This document shows positions 58,326-64,000 of a stretch of DNA of 64,000 nt, piece after piece. Each line of letters starts with the position of its first letter. The stretch's first letter is position 1. Source of the DNA: Multifurca ochricompacta (Eukaryota > Basidiomycota > Agaricomycetes > Russulales > Russulaceae); assembly GCA_022496185.1 (NCBI GenBank), contig WTXG01000002.1, positions 744,001 through 808,000 of the forward strand, read 5' to 3'. The notes beneath the pieces were generated by a model. That model did no database searches. It was not told where the DNA came from and was given only the letters and a program-made list of their open reading frames with translations. A program made the position numbers and the translations under genes.

Positions 58326-58543
58326 TGATTTTGGATTTTACGCATCGAGAATGTATCGCTTTTTTTCTGTGCGAGTGAGAGTGTATATTGTTATTGTACA
58401 TTGTAATTACATACGGTTCCGGGCGGGCCGAGTGCTTCACCGTCTCAGACTCACAACTGAACAACAACTGAAACTGAACAAACCTGAACGCATCTTCACG
58501 TTTAGCTATCAGGAACTCTAAAACAAGCCCTCGTGTTGTATCC

Positions 58544-59855
58544 ATGCAGGTGCCGCCTGTCCGAGTGATCGTACGGTTACCTTACAACCGACCTGAACAA
58601 TCATCGTCGGATCCTGTCCCAGTGAGTCAATCAGCCAGCCAACCAGCCAGCCAGCCAGCTGCTGTTCCACTCGAAAAAGACGAACGGGCCCCTTTCCCCT
58701 TTTAGGTCTCATGGAACTCGGATAAGGAGAATTGCCTCTGGGAAGTGGTAGCGAAATCTCGTGGATCTGAAGGTGGTGCACCCGACTGTGAATCCCTAGT
58801 TACCCTCTTCTTGCTTTGGCCACTAAAATACCATGGCAGGGAAGGCGCTCGCCGCCCGCCTCGACGTACCTCTTCCTTACTTACTATACCGGGCACAGGT
58901 AAGATACGAGCAAGACCTCCGCGGACTTCAAGTTATCAAGGGCTCTTTGAACCCGCCCAGTATACAAGAAGTGTCACAACAGACAGAAGGAACTTCGAGC
59001 GCGGGGGATTCCCCCAGCCTCCATCGCAGGGGCTCGGGTGGCAGCCGTCGAGAAAGCCTTGCCAAGTTGTCCACATCTATTCGGCTGACAACCCCGCTTG
59101 GGGTCCGGGCTCGCCTGAATTCATTGAGCAGTAACTCGCCTTCTCGGGTGAATAGGCCGTCTTCCTCTTCTGTCCTGACTTTGAGAGGTCACAGGCGCGA
59201 CCAGGCTGCATTCAGACCTGGTTCGCCCCTCTCGTCCGGGTCGGAGACGGACGAGGAGGATGAGGGAAGAGAAGAAGCGGAGCGGCGTCTAGAGGAGCAG
59301 GAGGCACTGGACAAGAAACTAAGAAACTTACAAACTCTTTTGACTGGAGACAATGTCGGGCTCGTGAGTTCCATCAACGAACAGCGGAAGGCTAGAGAGC
59401 CTCAAACTCAAGGCCTCGTTGCACTCGGTTCGCCCCATCAAAGGGCGGGCATGTATACCAGTGAATTAAGCCGCAGTCAAAGTATCTCGAGCGCAAGTTC
59501 AACACGTGGGTCTATACCGTCCATGCCATCCCCTCCCGCAGAGGGCTCCCAATCCCTAGCAAGTAGACACATCTCGCCTGCTAAACCCTCTGGTCCTCAG
59601 GCTTCCACCAAACATCACCGGGGCAGCCGAGGACGCAGCCCCTGCTACGGTATGGACCATCAGTGAAGGCAACGCCCGGTTCTTCTGCATCGAGTTTCAG
59701 CGATTTGAGTGGTCCGTGGAGTTGACGCTTATTTTATTTCCAGGTCAGTTTACATTCTGATAATTTTAGGACTCGACCAATCAGAAGCCAGTCTAAACTC
59801 TGAGTTGGAGAGTGCTTTTTCGTCAAATATTCGTGCAGGAGGCTCTCGCCTGTAA
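58544..59855 (+). CDS. ATG29: Autophagy-related protein 29 (Atg29)
   Basis: Subunit of the Atg17-Atg29-Atg31 type scaffold that builds the phagophore assembly site. The N-terminal Atg29 domain is split over three exons: VPPVRVIVRLPYNRP, then VSWNSDKENCLWEVVAKSRG, and after a GTGAAT...GGCAG intron WKALAARLDVPLPYLLYRAQ and VRYEQDLRGLQ. A Ser/Pro/Arg-rich disordered region follows, with a Glu-rich helix (EEAERRLEEQEALDKKLRNL). The conserved C-terminal motif (SSFSDLSG, SLNSELESAFSSNI, RAGGSRL) is reached by removing a 38-nt intron at about 59561-59598 with a CTGCTAAAC branch, and one of 58 nt near 59712-59769. Without the 38-nt intron the frame would end at 59666. The short first intron contains a CCAG repeat. 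A 225-bp gap separates it from Ddi1, transcribed in the same direction. Confidence 0.85.
58631..58660 (+). repeat. (CCAG)n-like microsatellite in ATG29 intron 1
   Basis: Imperfect CAGC/CCAA repeats of about 30 bp, wholly inside the first intron, between the donor near 58621 and the acceptor near 58706. Confidence 0.7.
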
Positions 59856-59933
59856 GTACCACCGATGAGCTATAATTCGAACAGAACGTGAAATCGTATT
59901 TAAAGCTCTCACTTCTCACCGAGCAATTTTGCA

Positions 59934-59969
59934 GGGAGGGAGAGGGAGAGGGAGAGGGAGAGGGAGAGA
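59934..59969 (+). repeat. (GGGAGA)n hexamer repeat
   Basis: Five to six GGGAGA units between ATG29 and DDI1, about 115-150 bp before the DDI1 start. It may be 3' UTR of ATG29 or promoter of DDI1. Confidence 0.8.
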
Positions 59970-60080
59970 TGACACATACCGGTATACTCCGGACCGGGCA
60001 AATGGAGTTGAGAACTGAGCATTCTTCCACCTTTACTCTTAACTTGTACTCACCTCACCATTTATCATAACCTCTTATCT

Positions 60081-61671
60081 ATGCGGCTTACATTTGTTAA
60101 TGATTTCGGACAAAGTTACGGTGTCGAAATTGACCCGAATATGGAGCTAGAGAACGTGATGGCTTTACTTGAGGCAGAAGTGAGTGTTGGGAAAACCCCC
60201 GTGGTGTCCTATGTTCTAGCCCATTTTATTCCTCGTGTCAGTCCGGCGTTCCCGTCAATGAACAGAGCATCTCATATGAAGGGCGGGAGCTGAGCAACAC
60301 CAAAGCCACCATGGATGGGCTTGGCGTCCGTGATAATGCAGTACTGCTCTTTCGGAGAAAGGTCAGCGTTGCTGGAAGGTGTGCCTCTAGCACGTATCGG
60401 ATCCTGAAATGAAGCAACACTTATTTGGTTTCTAGTTCTAGGAGAGCTGAACAAGATGCAGAGATGATAAGATTGCAAATTTTGGGAGATCCTCAACTGA
60501 TGCATCGGCTGCAAGAAGTGCTATTCTTCCTCCTTACAAAGTCCTGCCTCACATCTAATTGCTATAGACCCAGCCAGAGATTACGGCTGCAGCCCGCTCC
60601 GATCCTCAACGGTTTGCTGAACTCTTGAAAGAAATAAGCTCCCGTAGGGCCTATCACGAGCAACAGAGGCAAGCCGAGATAGCACGTCTCAATGCCGATC
60701 CGTATGATATTGAGGCACAACGGAAGATTGAAGAGGCGATACGCCAGGAGGCTGTCCTCGAAAATCTAGAGCACGCCCTCGAATACTCTCCAGAAAGTTT
60801 CGGGCGTGTCACCATGCTCTAGTGGGTAACGCTTTGTGCGCTCTTTCTAAAGCCGTCCAACTCAACACTGTCAGTATCCCGGTGGAAGTAAATGGACATC
60901 CCGTTAAGGCCTTTGTAGACAGTGGCGCGCAACAAACAATCAGTGAGCATGCTTTGAATTACGATTCTAATTCTGATGGCGTGGCTTGCTTAGTGAGCCC
61001 TGAGTGTGCTGAAGCTTGCGGGTAAGGTCATAGCTGCTGCCTGTCCTCACTGCCGCTGTCTGACAATATACAGCATCATGCGGCTTGTAGACACGAGGTT
61101 TTCTGGCATCGCTCGTGGCGTTGGTACTGCCAAAATTCTCGGCCGGGTACACAGTGCGCAATTAAGACTCTCCGATCTATTTCTCCCTTGCGCTTTCACC
61201 ATTATGGAGGTATGCCATTCTAAAATGAATCAGAGAACACCGCTAGACATGATGCAGGGACGAGACGTGGACCTCTTGTTTGGCTTAGACATGCTGAAAG
61301 CACACCAAGCCTGCATCGACCTTGAGAAGAATGTCCTTCGTATCCAAGGCCGTGAAGTCCGCTTTCTTTCGGAGCACGAACTCCCGGAAAAGAGCCGTGT
61401 TGAGGAGCCTCATGCTGATCTATCCAAAATGCCACTGCCAGACGCAAATTCGCCATCTGTGGGTTTCTCAGGTTCGGACAAAACCCTGGGGACATCTCCT
61501 GTGGCTAGTTCAACACAGTCTCCTGCTCCTCCAATACTGCTTCCGACTAGTCGGTATCCAGAGAGCGCTGTTCGGACACTGATGGATCTAGGCGTCAGTA
61601 GAGAGGTGGCAATCCGCACCTTAGACGCTGCGGGGGGGAACGTGGACGTGGCTGCGTCTCTTTTATTCTAG
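60081..61671 (+). CDS. DDI1: Ddi1 ubiquitin-dependent aspartic protease/shuttle
   Basis: Shuttle and protease for ubiquitylated substrates of the proteasome. Three domains are seen. The ubiquitin-like domain (MRLTFVNDFGQSYGVEID, SGVPVNEQSISYEGREL) is interrupted by an intron. Next is the helical linker with QPEITAAARSDPQRFAELL and YDIEAQRKIEEAIRQEAVLE. The retroviral-type protease domain carries the active-site motif AFVDSGAQQTI and LGRVHSAQLRL, LPCAFTIME, DVDLLFGLDMLKAHQACIDL. The C-terminal UBA domain reads AVRTLMDLGVSREVAIRTLD and GNVDVAASLLF. At MLY-VEVNG an intron near 60822-60875 (GTGGGT donor, TGTCAG acceptor) joins the linker and protease domain, since the frame is otherwise closed. 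About 410 residues, standard length. It is convergent with Spt3, with 110 bp between stops. Confidence 0.92.
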
Positions 61672-61781
61672 AAATGTTCCTCACCGAAGGGTTGTTTGTA
61701 ATGTACACGGATTTATACAATGTAAAGCAATGTAAGAGGATGTGTAGAAGCAATGGGGACAGTGACAGTGTTGTGTGAAGA

Positions 61782-63134
61782 TCAGATGAGGCTGACGCCT
61801 GTCCGGACCAGACCACCGCGCCAATTGCGCATCCCTGCAGATCTGCTCTGGGACCAATCGCCTTGCATACGTGCAAACGCATCTTGAATATGCTCCGGTC
61901 GGAGTGGGGTTCGTGCTTCTGGAGGTTGGACAAATAAAGAGCTCACGGGCAATGGCATCTCAGCATCATCCGCAGAATGTTCACGGCGGCGTTTGTTGCT
62001 GGAATCAAGTCCTGGATTGGGTTTGCGTTTACCCAGGAGAGGTGAGGCAGTATGGTCCCCCCGAAAGTATGACTCCTCTAGAGACTTCTTGACATCAAGT
62101 GCCGCAACCGTAAGCGACCGAACCATCTCGAAGGCGAGGAACCCAACGATATCTGTTGTATCATCGTTGGATTTGAGGTCGAGATGTGACGGCAGATTCA
62201 GGAATTCCCTGAAACGTTTGGCTGAAGAGGGTCGCTTAAACCCCATGTGAAGTATGGGGAACGATTACATCACGGACCTTTACGATAGGAGAATGAAGCT
62301 TGTCGACAGTCTGAATAATGTTGGTACTCCTCACGCGTCATTTGCTTCGTAACATCGTCGGCTTCCTGATATTCGAGCATAAAACCAATCTTAGAAAATA
62401 CTAAATGAGAACCCACCTTCAAACGTTCGAGGGACGCCTCTTGGGCTTCCAGATCGTCCTCGTCCTCTTCATCGTCTGACTGATGGCCACTTTGCCTAAT
62501 GGCTTCAGAGTATATAGTGGTAATCTCCCACGGCAGCTTTATGGTAATCTTCTGAGCCTTGGCCGTCAACTTGTCTGTTTACGATTTCATTTCATGGGTC
62601 ATTGACGAAAAGAGGAAGTGAAGGTGAAGCGCACCGTCTGTCCCATCTTCAAGTGTCTCCACTTCGACCCCTCCTCCACCATCTGCATTGGAATCTTTGG
62701 CATGCTTCCTCACCTCCTTCCATGAGAGGTAGGTACGCAGTCGGTTTACCTTGGCTCGGTCGTGCCGTATGAGAAAGATCAGATCCTCCGCAGAAAGGTA
62801 CCGCGCGTTCCTTCTATTCGCCAATGCACGTGCTTGGACAATCTAAAACACAGGGCAAGGATCAGACTCAGATACTAAATACGGTACAACGTGAGGGGAC
62901 GCACAAGCTCGACAAGTTGACTTCGGATAATATTCTCCACAAGATTTACTGTTTCTGTGAGTGGTTCTTGGATCTCACCAAAGACGAACATCTGCAGCGA
63001 AAGTACTTGGGTGATTGCGATTGGCGTTCGCGTACAGTGCGCACCATCTGTGAAATCTCTTGCTGATACTTGTATTCCTTCTTCTTTTCACCGGCTTCCA
63101 CTAAGGTGGTTGTCGGCTTTTTAGCTGGAGTCAT
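61782..63134 (-). CDS. SPT3: SAGA subunit Spt3
   Basis: Histone-fold subunit of the SAGA coactivator that helps TBP delivery. N-terminal block: EYKYQQEISQM followed by FVFGEIQEPLTETVNLVENI and ARALANRRNARYLSAEDLIF, the first histone fold. The second histone fold lies in the region KRFREFLNLPSHLDLKSNDD, IVGFLAFEMVRSLTVAALD. An acidic spacer (SDDEEDEDDLEAQEASLERL) with EADDVTKQMTREEYQHYSDC between the folds is typical of Spt3. The C-terminal 100 residues are basic then Pro-rich and end RTGVSLI. The start at 63134 (MTPAKKPTTTL) was chosen over upstream ATGs because the Spt3 N-terminus begins this way. At least six short introns occur. About 400 residues. Confidence 0.9.
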
Positions 63135-63318
63135 GGTTAGTACTTGTTGAGACACGAAAGGCAGAGACAAGGGATGAGGCCATCATACATACATGTATCT
63201 ACATACCATTTGCGTGGGAATCCACTCCGAATTAGTAAGTTGTCCTCGGTTAGGTTATATGTACATTTTTCATTTCATTATTTCTATAGTACACCACCAC
63301 ACATATACAATTCTTCCT

Positions 63319-64000
63319 TTAAAACCAGGAACCGCCTCGGTCTGTCTGAAGACTGTCCATTAAACCTCGGATATCCTGATCGGGCTTGGGAAAAACAGGT
63401 GCTGGCGGATTCTCAGCAGACCTCGACCTTTGTGAAAGAGCTTCGATTGCAAGTCCGAAGTCTCGTCTCTCTGTCGAAGATCGAGGGAACATCTCTGTCG
63501 AGGCTTGTTTATCCGTGATATCACATTTAACAGCACCTTCATCAAGTTGTTTGCGAAGTGTCTTAATCTGCATTTTGATGATGATTTCGAATGTGACAGC
63601 GTTCCCATCTTCATTCTCCGAGAGCAGCGTCACCAAGGCAGAAACACTAGGAATAAGCGCTTTAATTCCAGGCAGGTCTCGAAATTAGGCGATATAAAAA
63701 ATATGCGTACAAAGCTTCCTTCAAATACGCGAAGCTGAATCGTTCGGTTTCCTCGGCAATCTCCGTCACGAGTGAATCAGGGAAAATTACGTCCTTGTTA
63801 TCCTTAAGTTTTCTTTGCCAGTATTGTGCATAGAGTACCCGGGCGGCCTTGTTAGGGTCATCGAATAGACTGAAAAAAAAACATAATTAGTGAGGATTGT
63901 GCATAGGGTCCTGTCAGACCGCTTTTGAATACAGGCTACATACTACTTGCGATCAAAGCGGCTCGGTCGCGTCGACAACCCTGGATCCAGTCGTTCAAGG
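63319..64000 (-). CDS. AAA+ ATPase, C-terminal part (gene runs off the window)
   Basis: The 3' end of a fungal AAA-family ATPase. The exon at the window edge begins LERLDPGLSTRPSRFDRK, containing the second region of homology with the Arg finger. The following exon reads LFDDPNKAARVLYAQYWQ and EIAEETERFSFAYLKEA, the sensor 2 / helical lid region. The 3' exon continues VSALVTLLSENEDG and a charged helical tail, with the stop at 63319. The Walker A and B motifs must lie beyond 64000. This Arg-finger style (RPSRFDRKY) is common in a group of fungal AAA proteins of unknown role and resembles BCS1/Cdc48-related lids. The exact subfamily cannot be named from this fragment. Confidence 0.75.

Noticed and set aside
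59640..59669. Frameshift in Atg29 before the conserved C-terminus
   Set aside because: A 38-nt intron just upstream, with a good branch point, restores the frame, so no indel is needed.
1..64000. CRISPR arrays, bacterial operons, viral or toxin genes
   Set aside because: No direct repeat-spacer arrays, polycistronic layout or such genes were seen. The sequence is intron-rich eukaryotic DNA throughout.

Overview
The window is fungal nuclear DNA, almost certainly from a mushroom-forming basidiomycete (Agaricomycetes; Agaricales is likely but unproven). The reasons are very compact genes broken by many 38-70 nt introns with GTRNGY donors, CTRAY branch points and YAG acceptors, 90-300 bp intergenic gaps, and a gene set typical of basidiomycetes (Zn2Cys6 regulator with fungal trans domain, heme-thiolate peroxidase, Cdc14-SIN, Atg29, Vip1, fungal IQGAP). 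I see no rRNA, tRNA, CRISPR or viral genes. All exon joins were made by eye from reading-frame continuity and splice signals.

Layout. 0.2-3.2 kb: disordered protein of unknown function (-). 3.3-4.6: aldo/keto reductase (+). 4.75-7.9: ER-resident Hsp90 (GRP94) ending in HDEL (-), with two ACGTG-core sites upstream. 8.3-10.9: TCERG1-like WW/FF elongation factor (-). 11.4-12.1: short heme-thiolate peroxygenase homologue (+). 12.5-13.25: relic of an MFS transporter. 13.6-19.9: IQGAP (-). 20.1-23.4: gamma-tubulin complex GCP3 (+), convergent with 23.55-27.75 copper P-type ATPase CCC2 (-). 28.05-31.8: Vip1/PPIP5K inositol pyrophosphate synthase (+). 32.1-33.05: AKTIP-like inactive E2 (-), divergent from 33.2-33.96 Rcf2-like HIG1 protein (+). 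34.05-34.84: non-autonomous inverted-repeat element. 35.0-36.3: two-RRM nucleolar-type protein (+). 36.4-38.5: Tpa1/Ofd1 prolyl dihydroxylase (-). 38.8-39.8: membrane protein (-). 40.1-40.9: second Rcf2-like copy with a one-base frame break (-). 41.2-43.5: coiled-coil, C-terminally membrane-anchored protein (-). 43.7-47.2: FG nucleoporin (-). 48.0-48.65: cytochrome b5 (+). 48.9-50.5: SIN protein Cdc14 (-). 50.7-52.0: FAH-family hydrolase (+). 52.2-54.4: succinate-semialdehyde dehydrogenase (-). 54.6-55.8: RWD/IMPACT protein Yih1 (-). 56.0-58.3: Zn2Cys6 regulator (+). 58.5-59.9: Atg29 (+). 60.1-61.7: Ddi1 (+). 61.8-63.1: Spt3 (-). 63.3-end: 3' part of an AAA+ ATPase (-).

Functional picture. 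This is mainly a housekeeping block. It covers cytokinesis and cytoskeleton (IQGAP, GCP3, Cdc14-SIN), proteostasis (GRP94, Atg29, Ddi1, AKTIP-like), transcription and mRNA (TCERG1-like, Spt3, RRM protein, Tpa1), metal and phosphate signalling (CCC2, Vip1) and mitochondria (two Rcf2-like genes). The accessory parts are the peroxygenase plus MFS relic (11-13.3 kb) and the inverted-repeat element at 34 kb. I did not find a clearly new multi-gene system. The most unusual items are the fungal GRP94 with a candidate unfolded-protein-response promoter, a His/Asn-rich insert in the Vip1 phosphatase domain, the duplicated Rcf2-like pair with one damaged copy, recurrent GC-AG and sub-40-nt introns, and a reading-frame break inside a zinc cluster.
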